Assembly: GCF_008638365.1 (NCBI RefSeq)
Contig: NZ_VWVU01000005.1
Coordinates: 248,001-312,000, forward strand
DNA: 64,000 bases
Direction of reading: 5' to 3'
From: Nocardiopsis quinghaiensis
GTDB taxonomy: Bacteria; Actinomycetota; Actinomycetes; Streptosporangiales; Streptosporangiaceae
Position numbers and translations under genes: made by a program. Under the pieces are notes generated by a model. The model was not told where the DNA came from. It searched no databases and saw only the letters and a program-made list of their open reading frames with translations. Below, piece by piece: positions 47,824 through 57,451 of this stretch; positions within the stretch are counted from its first letter, which is position 1, and the number at the start of each line of letters is the position of its first letter.

Positions 47824-48513
47824 ATGGACACGAGTACGGATGTGTGGGCGGGAGTCCGCGAGCAGGTGTGGGAACTGGGGCGTGCGCCCGGCGCAGGGGA
47901 GGTGTTCGGAGCCCGTCACCACGGTTTCGAGCTGCTGGACCCGCTGACACCCGGGGAACTGGCCGAGCTGGAGGGACAGTTGGGGACGCGACTGCCAGAC
48001 GGGTACCGGGAGTTCCTGCTCAGGGTGGGCGCGGGCGGTGCCGGACCCGCCTACGGCGTCTTTCCCGTGGTCAGAGGAACGGACGGCCGGTGGCGGTGGC
48101 ACGGTGACGGTACGGACCTGGCCGCGCCGACGCGGCTGGCGGAGCCGTTCCCGGTCACCGGGCCCGATCCGGAGTCGCTGGCCGCCCTGCGGGCCCAGGA
48201 GCCCTTGGAGGAGGACTTCGAGGACATCGAGGAGTTCGACAGGGTCTACGAGGCCTGGGACGCGCGCATGGGCGACCTCCTGTGGGCCGAGGATCGCACG
48301 GCCGGGGCGCTCTGCCTGTGCCATCTGGGCTGCGCGCTACGGCAGTGGCTGGTCGTGTCCGGCCCCGAGGCCGGGCGCATGTGGAACGACGGCCGCGTCG
48401 ACGACGAGGACCTCCAGCCGCTCACCGGCGAGGACGGCACACCCCTGACCTTCGTGGACTGGTACCTGGAGTGGCTGCGGGAGGCTTCCCGCACCGTGGC
48501 GGTCCGGACCTGA
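47824..48513 (+). CDS. SMI1/KNR4 (SUKH) family protein
   Basis: 229-aa protein with the SUKH pattern: LTPGELAELEGQLGTRLPDGYREFLLRVGAGGAGP near residues 40-75, then a Trp/Asp-rich beta region and YLEWLREA at the end. SUKH proteins often act as immunity proteins against polymorphic toxins; no toxin is seen here. ATG 47824 was preferred over an in-frame ATG at 47710 whose extra residues look non-coding. Confidence 0.85.
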   Translation: MDTSTDVWAGVREQVWELGRAPGAGEVFGARHHGFELLDPLTPGELAELEGQLGTRLPDGYREFLLRVGAGGAGPAYGVFPVVRGTDGRWRWHGDGTDLAAPTRLAEPFPVTGPDPESLAALRAQEPLEEDFEDIEEFDRVYEAWDARMGDLLWAEDRTAGALCLCHLGCALRQWLVVSGPEAGRMWNDGRVDDEDLQPLTGEDGTPLTFVDWYLEWLREASRTVAVRT

Positions 48514-48527
48514 CGGGCGGGTCGCGT

Positions 48528-48549
48528 GCCGCCCACTCCCATGGGCGGC
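48528..48549 (+). terminator. 8-bp hairpin after SUKH gene
   Basis: GCCGCCCA pairs with TGGGCGGC over a 6-base loop, 15 bases beyond the SUKH stop. Confidence 0.55.
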
Positions 48550-48680
48550 ATCTTCCGGCTGGCGGCGCCGGCTGTCCCAGGTGGACGGGGCCGGGTCGGG
48601 AGGCATTCGCGCCACCCGGTTTACCGGGGTGCGCGCGGATCGCGCGACGGCGCGGTCCGCACAGGGCGCGCACTCATGGC

Positions 48681-49649
48681 TCAGGCGTCCGGGCCGGCCA
48701 TGCTGACCACCACCTTGCCCCGGATCCCTCCGGCCTCCAGCGCCCGGTGGGCCTCGGCGATCTCGGCCAGGGGCAGGATCCTGTCCACGACGGGACGGAC
48801 GGCTCCGGACTCGGTCAGGCGGGTCAGTTCGGCGAAGAGTTCGTGCTTGGGGTTGCCGCTGAAGAAGCGGACACGGCGCGAGCCGAAGACGGCCGAGGCG
48901 GCGACGTAGGAGAGCGACGCGAGCATGCGCCCGCTGTCGAAGGTGATCGTCACCATGCGCCCGTTCCCGGTCAGCCGCCTGCGGTAGGCGGGCATCCCGG
49001 TTCCCACCGTGTCCAGGACGACGTCGAACGGCGGCAGGTCGGCGGCACCGGTGTCGGCGTAGTCGAAGGCCTCGTCGGCGCCCAGCTCCCGCACGAAGTC
49101 GAGGTGCTCGGCCCCGGCCAGAGCGGTGACGTGGGCGCCGTAGGCACGGCCGAGCTGGACGGCGACGCTGCCCACCCCGCCGCTCGCGCCCCGCACCAGC
49201 AGCCGCTCGCCCGGGGCGAGACGGGCCCTGTCCCGCAGCGCGGTGACGGCCGTCGTACCGACGACGGGCAGGGCCGCGGCCTCGACCAGGTCGGTGCCCG
49301 CCGGGGCGAGGGCCAACTGTCGAGGTGAGACGGCCACGAACTCGGCCATGCTGCCGAAGGTCCGGGGCAGCGCGCCCCACACCCGCTCTCCCGGTGCGAA
49401 CCCGGAGGCGCCGGACCCCACCTCGACGACCTCGCCCGCGAAGTCGTTCCCGGTCCGCTTGGGAAAGCCCCTGTCGAGCAGTCCGGTCGCCAGGCGCACC
49501 CCGCCCGCACGGCCCAGCAGTTCGCCGCCGTTCACGCTGGCGGCGTGGACGCGCACCAGCACGTCCCCCGGCCCCGTGCCGGGCCTGGCCACCGTGCCCT
49601 CGTGCAGCACCTCCGGGCCGCCGTACCGGTCGTACAGGGCCGCGCGCAT
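48681..49649 (-). CDS. NADPH:quinone reductase-like zinc-binding-type dehydrogenase
   Basis: 322-aa medium-chain reductase. The N-terminal YGGPEVL start, a central GNDFAGEVVEVG strand, the nucleotide loop GASGGVGSVAVQLGRAYGA (about 145-163) and the C-terminal GKVVVSM are typical of quinone oxidoreductases. No catalytic zinc Cys/His set is visible, so quinone or enone reduction is more likely than alcohol oxidation. It diverges from a TetR gene that probably controls it. ATG 49649 and GTG 49658 are both possible starts. Confidence 0.85.
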   Translation of the reverse strand: MRAALYDRYGGPEVLHEGTVARPGTGPGDVLVRVHAASVNGGELLGRAGGVRLATGLLDRGFPKRTGNDFAGEVVEVGSGASGFAPGERVWGALPRTFGSMAEFVAVSPRQLALAPAGTDLVEAAALPVVGTTAVTALRDRARLAPGERLLVRGASGGVGSVAVQLGRAYGAHVTALAGAEHLDFVRELGADEAFDYADTGAADLPPFDVVLDTVGTGMPAYRRRLTGNGRMVTITFDSGRMLASLSYVAASAVFGSRRVRFFSGNPKHELFAELTRLTESGAVRPVVDRILPLAEIAEAHRALEAGGIRGKVVVSMAGPDA

Positions 49650-49751
49650 CCGATTCACCGTCCTGGTTCCCTCCGTCAGCCACCGCACACCGAATGTGGG
49701 CGGGCTTTCACTCGTGCACGCTACGCCGCAAACGGAGGCCACCGTCCATTT
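49650..49751. promoter_or_regulatory. Divergent promoter/operator region, reductase / TetR
   Basis: About 100 bases between divergent start codons. TetR-family genes usually control the neighbour they diverge from, so operator sites are expected here; no clean palindrome is visible by eye. Confidence 0.4.
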
Positions 49752-50465
49752 ATGGCTAATGTGAGAGGTATGGCTGCCGATTCCTCTCGGATGGACCCCG
49801 ACACCGCCGCCCCCGACACCGCAGCCGGGCCTGGGCGGCTGCGCTCGGACGCGCGGCACAACCGCGCCCGCATCCTCGAAGCCGCGCGGGAGGCGTTCGC
49901 GGCGCGCGGCCTCGACGTGCCCATGGCCGCGATCGCCCGCCGTGCCGGTGTCGGCGTGGCCACGCTCTACCGGCGTTTTCCCACCAGGGAGTCGCTGGTC
50001 ACGGAGGTCTTCGCCGACCAGCTCGCGGACTGTGTCGGCGTCGTCGACGAGGCCCTGGCGGACCCGGACCCGTGGCGCGGGTTCCGCACCGTCATCGAGA
50101 AGGTGTGCGCCATGCAGGTGGCCGACCGGGGGCTCACCGCCGCGTTCCTCACCGAGTTCCCCGGGGCCGTCGAATTCGAGCGTGAGCGCATGTGCGCCGA
50201 ACGGGGCTTCGCCACCCTGACACGGAGGGCGCAGGAGGCCGGGCACCTGCGCGCCGACTTCGCCCGGACCGACCTCACCCTCGTCATGAAGGCCAACGAG
50301 GGCGTCGTCGCGGAGTCCTCCGAAGCCGCGGCGGCCGCCTCCCGCCGACTGGTCGCCTACTTCCTCCAGGCCTTCCGGAGCGACCACACCACCTCGGCAC
50401 CGGACCTGCCGCCACCGGCCCCGATCGGCCTCTACCACTTCGACCCCCTGACGGAGGGACGCTAG
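49752..50465 (+). CDS. TetR family transcriptional regulator
   Basis: 237-aa protein. The DNA-binding helix-turn-helix is near 35-80: NRARILEAAREAFAARGLD, then MAAIARRAGVGVATLYRRFPTRESL. The ligand domain follows, ending in an Ala-rich helix. Start ATG 49752 has no ribosome site; ATG 49770 six codons later is an alternative. Likely represses the divergent reductase gene. Confidence 0.92.
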   Translation: MANVRGMAADSSRMDPDTAAPDTAAGPGRLRSDARHNRARILEAAREAFAARGLDVPMAAIARRAGVGVATLYRRFPTRESLVTEVFADQLADCVGVVDEALADPDPWRGFRTVIEKVCAMQVADRGLTAAFLTEFPGAVEFERERMCAERGFATLTRRAQEAGHLRADFARTDLTLVMKANEGVVAESSEAAAAASRRLVAYFLQAFRSDHTTSAPDLPPPAPIGLYHFDPLTEGR

Positions 50466-50766
50466 TGGGCTGGGCTACTCCGGCCGAGGTCCTCAACAAG
50501 TTCCTCGTTGCAACAACCACTTGACCCCAAGGCGCCGAAGTGCGCTATAAGTACAAGATCACGGCGCGGGGGGCGAGCCGGTGAACCCTTGCGGTCACCG
50601 CATGAGGACCCGCCGGGCGGTGCTGTTCCGCGCTGTCCCGCCTGACGGCGCACGTACCGTCCCCGCGTCCGGTACCATTCCCGGCGATCCGTCTGATCGC
50701 CCGGCCCCTGGCGAGGGTGCCGCACCGCACCGATCCAGGCGCCCGAACACCCGAGGGTGGTTCCGG
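50466..50766. other. Intergenic, nothing recognised
   Basis: About 300 bases. An open frame continues upstream of the DUF1028 domain to 50581, but its residues are Arg/Pro-rich without family similarity. Confidence 0.4.
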
Positions 50767-51459
50767 TTGTACGCAGGTACCTTCTCGATCGTCGCCTACG
50801 ACACCGCCGCCAGAACGTGCGGTGTCGCGGTCAGCAGCCGGATGCCCGCGATCGGCGCGCTGTCGGTGTTCGCCCACGCGGACGCGGGGGCGGTCGCGAC
50901 ACAGGCGCTGATCAACCCGCTGCTGGGCACGGACGCCCTGGATCTGCTGCGGTCCCACACCGCCGAGGACGCGCTGCACCGGGTCCTGGGCACCGACCCC
51001 GCCGCGGACTCGCGGCAGGTCGCCGTGGTCGACCGAGGAGGTCGCGCCGCCGCGCACACCGGATCGCAGACGCATCCGTGGTGCGGCCACAGGGTGGGGG
51101 TCGGATACGCGGTGGCGGGAAACATCCTGACCGGCGCCGACACGCTCGACGCGATGGCGGAGCGGTTCGAATCCGGTGCCGGGGACCGCATGGACGAGCG
51201 TCTGCTGAGCGCCCTGGAAGCGGGGCAGGCGGCTGGCGGGGACAGGCGGGGCAGACAGAGCGCAGCGCTGTACGTGCACACCGGTCACCCCTATCCCTAC
51301 CTGGACCTGAGGGTGGACGAGCACTCCGACCCGGTGGCCGAACTACGCCGGGTCTACGGGGTCGCCAGGCGGGAACTGCTGCCGTTCGTGGAGGCCATGC
51401 CCACGCGCGCGCGTCCCGCGGGGAACTTCGAGCGGCTGCTGGACACGGGCGACCACTGA
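50767..51459 (+). CDS. DUF1028 family protein (Ntn-hydrolase-like)
   Basis: 230-aa protein starting at the DUF1028 signature AGTFSIVAYDTAARTCGVAVSSR, followed by VATQALINPLLG and HTGSQTHPWCGHRVGVGYAVAGNIL. The fold resembles N-terminal nucleophile hydrolases; the reaction is unknown. Start is uncertain: TTG 50767, 13 bases after GAGG, sits just before the domain, while GTG 50581 would add 62 non-conserved residues. Confidence 0.8.
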   Translation: MYAGTFSIVAYDTAARTCGVAVSSRMPAIGALSVFAHADAGAVATQALINPLLGTDALDLLRSHTAEDALHRVLGTDPAADSRQVAVVDRGGRAAAHTGSQTHPWCGHRVGVGYAVAGNILTGADTLDAMAERFESGAGDRMDERLLSALEAGQAAGGDRRGRQSAALYVHTGHPYPYLDLRVDEHSDPVAELRRVYGVARRELLPFVEAMPTRARPAGNFERLLDTGDH

Positions 51460-51593
51460 GCCCGCCCCGAGGCCGACAGCGCGCCTTCGACGCGTTCGCG
51501 CGGCCGTGAACTTTCCGTGCGGTCCGGGCGTCGAACCCCCTTGTCCAGCCCGCGGTCGCCGTCGCGGCGGCGGAAAGAGGAGGCCACCAGCCC

Positions 51594-52844
51594 GTGTTCG
51601 GAATCCTGCGTCCCTGTCGGCACACACTGTCCGACGGACTGGCCGGGGAGTGGATGTCGCACATGTGCGGGCTGTGCCTGGCACTGCGCGACGACCACGG
51701 CCAGGCCTCCCGGATCGCCACCAACTACGACGGGCTGGTGGTGTCGGTCCTGACCGCGGCCCAGTCCGAGGAGTGCGCCGGTACACGCCGGGCGGGCCGC
51801 TGCCCCCTGCGCGGCATGCGCGGGGCCGAGGTCGCCGACGGCTCCGGCGCCCACCTGGCGGCGTCGGTGTCGCTGATGCTGGCCTCGGCCAAGATCGCCG
51901 ACCACATCGAGGACGGCGACGGCCCCTACGCCCGCCGCGGCGTGCGCGCGCTCGCCGGACGGGTCGCCGAGCGCTGGCGGCGTGGCGCGCGGGAGGCGGG
52001 CGCAGGGCTCGGATTCGACGGAGCCGAGCTGGTCGCGGTGGTCGACCGGCAGCGGGAGGCCGAGCTGGCGGCGGGCCCCGGCACCGACGTCCTGGCGGTG
52101 ACCCGGCCGACGGAGGAGGCCACCGGCGAGGCGTTCGCGCACACCGCGGTCCTGGCGGGGCGTCCCGCGAACGTCGAACCGCTGCGTGACGCGGGACGCC
52201 TGTTCGGCCGGGTCGCGCACCTGCTGGACGCGGTCGAGGACCGCGAGGAGGACCGGGAGAGGAACGCCTGGAACCCGCTCACGGCCACCGGCACCGGGCT
52301 CGGCCGGGCCCGCGAGCTGTGCGACGGCGCGGTCCTTGGCGTCCGGTTGGCGTTGGAGGAGGCCGAGTTCACCGACGACCGCCTGACCCGCGCGCTCCTG
52401 GTGGGGGAGCTGCGCCGAGCCGTCGAGCGCGCCTTCGCCCACGGAGGGCATCCGAACCGGGGCCACCACCAGAACGACCATCACCAGAATCACCACCGCC
52501 ACCCCCACCCCCGGCAGCAATGGGACGGGGACGGGAGCCACGGAGCCCAGCACGGCGGCGGACACGGGGACGGAGAACACGGGGACGGCTCCGGCCCCGG
52601 CGGGAACGGACACAAGGGCAACTGCTGCGGTTCCTGTTCGTGCGACACCCCCGAACTCCGGCGTCCGCCCAAGCCGCGAGGCATCCTGGCGGGCTGCGTG
52701 GCCGCGCTGTTCATGTGCTGCACCTGCCAGTTCTGCTGCCGTGACCCCCACCCCGGGCCGTGGACGGGCAAGCCCCGTGACGCCTGGTGCAACCTTTGCG
52801 AGTGCTGTAGCTGTTGCGAGTGCTGTTTCTGCTGTGATTCCTGA
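51594..52844 (+). CDS. DUF5685 family Cys-rich protein
   Basis: 416-aa protein. MFGILRPCRHTLSD at the start and HMCGLCLALRDDHG near 23-36 mark DUF5685. The C-terminal ~120 residues are a His/Gly/Asp-rich linker (HHQNDHHQNHHRHPH) followed by dense Cys clusters (CCTCQFCC, CNLCECCSCCECCFCC), giving more than 20 Cys residues. This looks metal-binding, but no function is known. Start GTG 51594 lies after AGGAGG 15 bases upstream. Confidence 0.82.
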   Translation: MFGILRPCRHTLSDGLAGEWMSHMCGLCLALRDDHGQASRIATNYDGLVVSVLTAAQSEECAGTRRAGRCPLRGMRGAEVADGSGAHLAASVSLMLASAKIADHIEDGDGPYARRGVRALAGRVAERWRRGAREAGAGLGFDGAELVAVVDRQREAELAAGPGTDVLAVTRPTEEATGEAFAHTAVLAGRPANVEPLRDAGRLFGRVAHLLDAVEDREEDRERNAWNPLTATGTGLGRARELCDGAVLGVRLALEEAEFTDDRLTRALLVGELRRAVERAFAHGGHPNRGHHQNDHHQNHHRHPHPRQQWDGDGSHGAQHGGGHGDGEHGDGSGPGGNGHKGNCCGSCSCDTPELRRPPKPRGILAGCVAALFMCCTCQFCCRDPHPGPWTGKPRDAWCNLCECCSCCECCFCCDS

Positions 52845-52881
52845 TGGTCTCCCACGGACAGCGGCCTGAACGGACGTTCCC

Positions 52882-53092
52882 CTACCCCGCCGTCGGTCGC
52901 CCCCGAGGCACCGCGAACCGTTCCGCGAGGGCCCCGGCCAGGGCGGCGAGCTCCTCCTCGTCACACAGACCGGGAACGAACACCCCGTCGGCGCCGGCCT
53001 CCTCGTAGGCGGCGGCCAGTGCGGCCGCCGACGCGTGGTCCCAGGCGTTGGGCAGCAAGAGGGGTCCGGCCCCTCGGGGAAGCGGTCGGTTC
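52882..53092 (-). pseudogene. Relic of isocitrate lyase/PEP mutase-family gene
   Basis: Minus-strand reading in one frame gives PLLLPNAWDHASAAALAA, the start of a PEP mutase/isocitrate lyase-family protein (LLLPNAWDAAS-type), joined directly to EEAGADGVFVPGLCDEEEL, which in a full protein lies about 150 residues later. The metal site (KTRxNEG/DxD region) between them is missing. A stop follows at 52882. The internal deletion shows it is dead. Confidence 0.65.
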
Positions 53093-53628
53093 CGGGGTGC
53101 TCCATGCGGCCGGGCTCGCCGGGTCCGGGACGGGCGGGTCCCCGCTGTGGCATCGGCCGACCGTAACCCTTTCCGTATGTGACCGTGAATCGGCTTCGCG
53201 GAACGCCTTTCATGAAGAATTCACGTCATGACATGTCCCTATTTCATGGATTTCCTCCGTGGGGCGTTTGTGTAGTGGATTAGTCACTCTGGGTGAAGAG
53301 CTTGTCGTCTTCGCTGTTCAGGTGGCTGACGTGGTCGGTGAAATCCCGCATGGCGGAGGTGTGCTCCTTGCGGTGTGCCATAAGGACCAACGTAGGTATA
53401 GGACAGGTATTCCTCTCCGTGCGTTGAGAAAAATCGTGATTATCTTGCACGCCCCGAATGGACGGTCCTAGGGTTGCCAATGGTTTGCGGGGCGCTTTCC
53501 TGCGCGTCAACGGCCCTGGTCAGCCCCCGTATCCGCGTAGTCCTCACCCCTTTTCCTCCCGATCCGCTTCGCAGGGCCCCTCAGGCCCGGCGGAGCGGGC
53601 ACGCGACCACACAGGAGAGACCCGGCGG
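53093..53628. other. Intergenic, upstream of encapsulin gene
   Basis: About 530 bases. No clear gene; a minus-strand frame 53280-53381 could encode a 33-aa peptide (MAHRKEHTSAMRDF...) but lacks a ribosome site. A lower-GC patch at 53380-53460 probably contains the promoter of the shell protein gene, and AGGAGA precedes its start. Confidence 0.45.
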
Positions 53629-55032
53629 ATGTCGATCGATTCAGCTCCCGAGGTACGGAACGGCAAGCAACAGAGCCTGGGGACCGCCGCCGCGCGCAAC
53701 CTGGCGACCACGACCAAGTCCGCGCCGCAGATGCAGGGGATCAGCTCCCGCTGGCTGACCAGGATGCTCCCGTGGGTGCACACCGACGGTGGCGCCTACC
53801 GGGTCAACCGGCGGCTGACCTACACCATCGGCGACGGGCGCATCGAGTTCTCGCAGACCGGTGCGCAGGTCCGGGTCATCCCCCAGGAGCTCGGCGAGCT
53901 GGCCCTGCTGCGCGGTTTCGACGACGTCGACGTGCTGACGGCCCTGGCCGACCGCTTCGTCCAGCGCGACTTCGAGCCCGGCCAGGTGCTGGCGGAGGAA
54001 GGCGCCCCGGCCGACCACCTGTACCTGCTGGCGCACGGCCGCGTGCACAAGACCAGCAACGGCCACTACGGTGACACCAACTGGCTGGGCGTGCTGGCCG
54101 ACGGCGACAAGTTCGGTGACCGCTACCTGCTCGACACCGAACCCCGGTGGGAGTTCACCGTCAAGGCCGCGACGGCGGGCACGCTGCTGGAGATGCCCCG
54201 ACGCGAGTTCATCGCGATCCTGGACGACTCGCCCACCCTGCAAGCCCACGTCCAGGAGTACCTGTCCCTGCCCGAGCAGCGGCAGAACAAGCACGGCGAG
54301 GCCGAGATCGCCCTGTCCTCGGGCCACGTCGGCGAGGCAGAACTCCCCGTCACCTTCGTCGACTACGACCTCAAACCGCGCGAGTACGAGCTGGACGTGG
54401 CCCAGACCGTGCTGCGTGTCCACAGCCGGGTCGCCGACCTCTACAACAAGCCGATGAACCAGACCGAGCAGCAGCTGCGGCTGACCATCCAGGCCCTGCG
54501 CGAGCGCCAGGAGCACGAGCTGGTCAACAACCGCGAGTTCGGCCTGCTGCACAACACCGAGTTCAAGCAGCGGATCCAGACCCACGACGGGCCGCCCACG
54601 CCGGACGACCTGGACGACCTGCTGAGCATGCGCCGCAACACCCAGTACATGTTCGCGCACCCCAAGGCCATCGCGGCCTTCGGCAAGGAGTGCAACAAGC
54701 GGGGGCTGAACATCGGCACCGCGGAGGTCGGCGGCCACCACCTGCCCGCATGGCGCGGCGTTCCACTCCTGCCGTGCGGCAAGATCCCGGTCTCCGAGCA
54801 CCAGACCTCGTCGATCATCGCCGTCCGCACCGGAGAGGACAACGAGGGCGTCATCGGCCTGTACCAGACCGGGCTCCCCGACGAGGTCGAGCCCGGCCTC
54901 AACGCGCGCTTCATGGGCATCGACGACAAGGCCGTCATCTCCTACCTCGTCAGCACCTACTACTCCGCCGCGGTGCTCGTCCCCGACGCCGTCGGGATCC
55001 TGGAGAACGCCGAGGTCCACCCGCGTGGTTGA
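53629..55032 (+). CDS. eshA: Family 2B encapsulin shell protein (EshA-like)
   Basis: 467-aa protein. A cyclic-nucleotide-binding-like domain at about 90-215 ([44 protein letters not shown]) is set within sequence matching EshA of Streptomyces. The rest ([26 protein letters not shown], and [18 protein letters not shown] near 340) corresponds to the HK97-type shell fold known for family 2B encapsulins. It is followed within 40 bases by a terpene cyclase, the known cargo for this family. Start ATG 53629 has AGGAGA 9 bases upstream. Confidence 0.85.
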   Translation: MSIDSAPEVRNGKQQSLGTAAARNLATTTKSAPQMQGISSRWLTRMLPWVHTDGGAYRVNRRLTYTIGDGRIEFSQTGAQVRVIPQELGELALLRGFDDVDVLTALADRFVQRDFEPGQVLAEEGAPADHLYLLAHGRVHKTSNGHYGDTNWLGVLADGDKFGDRYLLDTEPRWEFTVKAATAGTLLEMPRREFIAILDDSPTLQAHVQEYLSLPEQRQNKHGEAEIALSSGHVGEAELPVTFVDYDLKPREYELDVAQTVLRVHSRVADLYNKPMNQTEQQLRLTIQALRERQEHELVNNREFGLLHNTEFKQRIQTHDGPPTPDDLDDLLSMRRNTQYMFAHPKAIAAFGKECNKRGLNIGTAEVGGHHLPAWRGVPLLPCGKIPVSEHQTSSIIAVRTGEDNEGVIGLYQTGLPDEVEPGLNARFMGIDDKAVISYLVSTYYSAAVLVPDAVGILENAEVHPRG

Positions 55033-55067
55033 CGATCCGGCACTGTCAGGGAAGGAGGTCTGAGACG

Positions 55068-56405
55068 GTGTCACCGCTGTCCAGGATGTCAGCCCCCGCC
55101 GTCTCCCCGGAGGTGGCGGACCTGGTGGGGGCCCTGCTCCGCGACCCGCGGCGCCCGGGGAAACGGGACCTGCTGGCGCCCGCGTCCGCACCGGCCCCGC
55201 GGACACCGCCCGCGCCCCGGCTGCCCGTCGGGCGCTCGGGGATCGGGACGTCGGCGCTCCGGCTCCGGCTGTCCCCGCGGCACGCGGCCGACCAGAGCCC
55301 GAGCACCGCCGCCGCGGGCATCGCACCGGGCGTTCCCGCCCATCCGGTGGGCGCGCGTCTCCCCGGGACCCCCACCACCGACGCCGCCCATCCGCGGGAC
55401 GGGGCGGAGCGTCCGGAGGGCGACGGTCCACGGGAGAAGCGGGTCGAGCAGGTCCCGGCGCTGTACTGCCCGCCCGCCGTGCGCGACGACCCCGCCCTGG
55501 GCGAGGAGGTCGACGACCGGCTGGTCGAGTGGGCCGAGGAGGTGGGGGTCTACCCCGGTCAGCTCGACCGCGTCCGCGCGGCCGGGTTCGGACGCCTCAT
55601 CATGCTCGCCCACCCCGAGACCGACGACCCCGACCGGCTGCTGGCGGCCGCCAAGTGCGCCCTGTCCGAGTGGTCGGTGGACGACCACTACGTCGACGGC
55701 GAGGTGGAGGAGGCCCGTCCGGAGACGCTCGGCCGGCGCCTGGCGATCGCGCACTCGGTCATCGACCAGGCCCACCTGCCGCGGCGCTACGCGCCCCAGC
55801 TGGAGGAGGTCGTCCGCGGGGACCCCGTTATGGTCGCCCTCCGTTCCAGCCTGGCCAACCTGGGCGCCTACGCCACGGCGGCACAGGTGCGCAGGCTCCG
55901 CCACGAGCTGGCGATCATGTTCGTGGCCTACAACCAGGAGGCCGTCTGGCTGGCCACCGGGCACAGGCCGCCGGTCTGGGAGTTCCTCATGCACCGGCAC
56001 GAGAACAGCTTCGTGCCGTGCATGGCGCTCATCGACCCGGTCGCCGGATACGAGCTCCCCTGGGCGGAGTTCGCCCAGCCGAGCGTGCGCCGCGTGTTCA
56101 CCCTGGCGGGAAGCGCGAGCGTGATCGTGAACGACCTGTACTCGATGGGCAAGGAGGACGTCACCGACCTCAGCCTGCCCAGACTGATCGCCACCGAGGA
56201 CGACTGCTCGCTGGGCGAGGCCGTCCAGCGCACCGTCGACGTCCACGACGAGCTGATGCACGCCTTCGAGGCCGAGGCCGCCGCCCTGGCCCTCAGCGGC
56301 TCACCGGAACTGCGCCGCTTCCTGTGGGGCCTGTGGGCCTGGCTCGGCGGCAGCCGTGAATGGCACGCCCGCAGCCCCCGCTACCACGGCGCGGACAGCT
56401 CCTGA
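55068..56405 (+). CDS. 2-Methylisoborneol synthase
   Basis: 445-aa class I terpene cyclase. It has the DDHYVD metal motif (205-210) and NDLYSMGKE (NSE triad, 355-363), which coordinate Mg2+ and diphosphate of 2-methyl-GPP. The first ~115 residues are Pro/Ala-rich and disordered, with a conserved GRSGIGTSALRL patch, the kind of region that targets cyclases into encapsulins. GTG 55068 has GAAGGAGG upstream. The partner GPP methyltransferase is next. Confidence 0.88.
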   Translation: MSPLSRMSAPAVSPEVADLVGALLRDPRRPGKRDLLAPASAPAPRTPPAPRLPVGRSGIGTSALRLRLSPRHAADQSPSTAAAGIAPGVPAHPVGARLPGTPTTDAAHPRDGAERPEGDGPREKRVEQVPALYCPPAVRDDPALGEEVDDRLVEWAEEVGVYPGQLDRVRAAGFGRLIMLAHPETDDPDRLLAAAKCALSEWSVDDHYVDGEVEEARPETLGRRLAIAHSVIDQAHLPRRYAPQLEEVVRGDPVMVALRSSLANLGAYATAAQVRRLRHELAIMFVAYNQEAVWLATGHRPPVWEFLMHRHENSFVPCMALIDPVAGYELPWAEFAQPSVRRVFTLAGSASVIVNDLYSMGKEDVTDLSLPRLIATEDDCSLGEAVQRTVDVHDELMHAFEAEAAALALSGSPELRRFLWGLWAWLGGSREWHARSPRYHGADSS

Positions 56406-56518
56406 GCGGGGGAGCGGCCCCGTACGGCCCGCCCTGATCCGCCCTTCACCCCGATCCGCCTGCTCGCCCGGTCCGGCCCCGGCCGACCGGGACACCACAC
56501 GACAAGGAGTTCTCCCTC

Positions 56519-57373
56519 ATGACCGAGACCATGGCCCCCAACGTCCTGCGCACCGCCTACCAGAAGTCCGTGGCGGCGTACTGGAACGCCGAGAAGGACC
56601 CCGTCAACATCCGGCTCGGCGAGGTCGACGGCCTGTACCACCACCACTACGGGATCGGCGACTACGACCCCTCCGTGCTGGAGGGCCCGGAGGAGACCCG
56701 TGACGAGCGCGTCATCCGGGAGATGCACCGCCTGGAGACGGCGCAGGCGAACCTGCTCCTGGACCACCTGGGACGGATCTCACCGGACGACCGGATCATG
56801 GACACCGGCTCGGGGCGGGGCGGCACCAGCTTCATGGCCCACCAGCGCTTCGGCTGCCACGTGGACGGGGTGACGATCTCCGAGCAGCAGGTCGCCTTCG
56901 CCAACGGGCAGGCCGAGGAGAGGGGTGTGGCCGACCGGGTGCGGTTCCACTTCCGCAACATGCTCGACACCGGCTTCGGAACGGGTTCCCTGCGCGCCAG
57001 CTGGAACAACGAGTCCACCATGTACGTGGACCTGTTCGACCTCTTCCGCGAGCACGCCCGCCTGCTGGAGTACGGCGGCCGCTACGTCACCATCACCGGA
57101 TGCTACAACGACGTCACCGGAGGTCGCTCCAAGGCCGTCAGCCGCATCGACGAGCACTACACCTGCAACATCCACTCCCGCAGCGAGTACTTCAGGGCGA
57201 TGGCGGCCAACAGCCTCGTCCCGATCGAGGTCGTCGACCTCACCGCGAGCACGATCCCGTACTGGGAGCTGCGTGCGCGGTCCTCGGTGGCCACCGGGAT
57301 CGAGGACCCCTTCCTCACCGCGTACCGGGAGGGGAGCTTCCACTACCTGCTCATCGCGGCCGACCGCGTCTGA
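56519..57373 (+). CDS. Geranyl diphosphate 2-C-methyltransferase
   Basis: 284-aa SAM methyltransferase. Motif I IMDTGSGRGG is at 93-102. A YHHHYGIGDYD segment (40-50) and NESTMYVDL near 163 are characteristic of GPP methyltransferases, which add a methyl at C2 of geranyl diphosphate to supply the MIB synthase. It follows that gene by 113 bases and has AAGGAG before the ATG. Confidence 0.9.
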   Translation: MTETMAPNVLRTAYQKSVAAYWNAEKDPVNIRLGEVDGLYHHHYGIGDYDPSVLEGPEETRDERVIREMHRLETAQANLLLDHLGRISPDDRIMDTGSGRGGTSFMAHQRFGCHVDGVTISEQQVAFANGQAEERGVADRVRFHFRNMLDTGFGTGSLRASWNNESTMYVDLFDLFREHARLLEYGGRYVTITGCYNDVTGGRSKAVSRIDEHYTCNIHSRSEYFRAMAANSLVPIEVVDLTASTIPYWELRARSSVATGIEDPFLTAYREGSFHYLLIAADRV

Positions 57374-57380
57374 CGCGTCG

Positions 57381-57409
57381 CGCGGCGGCGCGGACCCCGC
57401 GCCGCCGCG
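57381..57409 (+). terminator. 12-bp hairpin after GPP methyltransferase
   Basis: CGCGGCGGCGCG pairs with CGCGCCGCCGCG over a 5-base loop, directly after the methyltransferase stop. It may lower read-through into idi. Confidence 0.7.
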
Positions 57410-57451
57410 ACCCCGCATCCGCCGTCGAACGTTCGAACGTGAGGGACGCCC

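Noticed and set aside
51354..53213. 619-codon minus-strand open frame
   Set aside because: Antisense to the DUF1028 and DUF5685 genes. Its first part covers the PEP mutase-like relic but in a different frame from the recognisable residues.
53280..53381. Possible 33-aa minus-strand peptide
   Set aside because: Plausible codon use but no ribosome site, no homologue known to me and no operon context, so not called as a gene.
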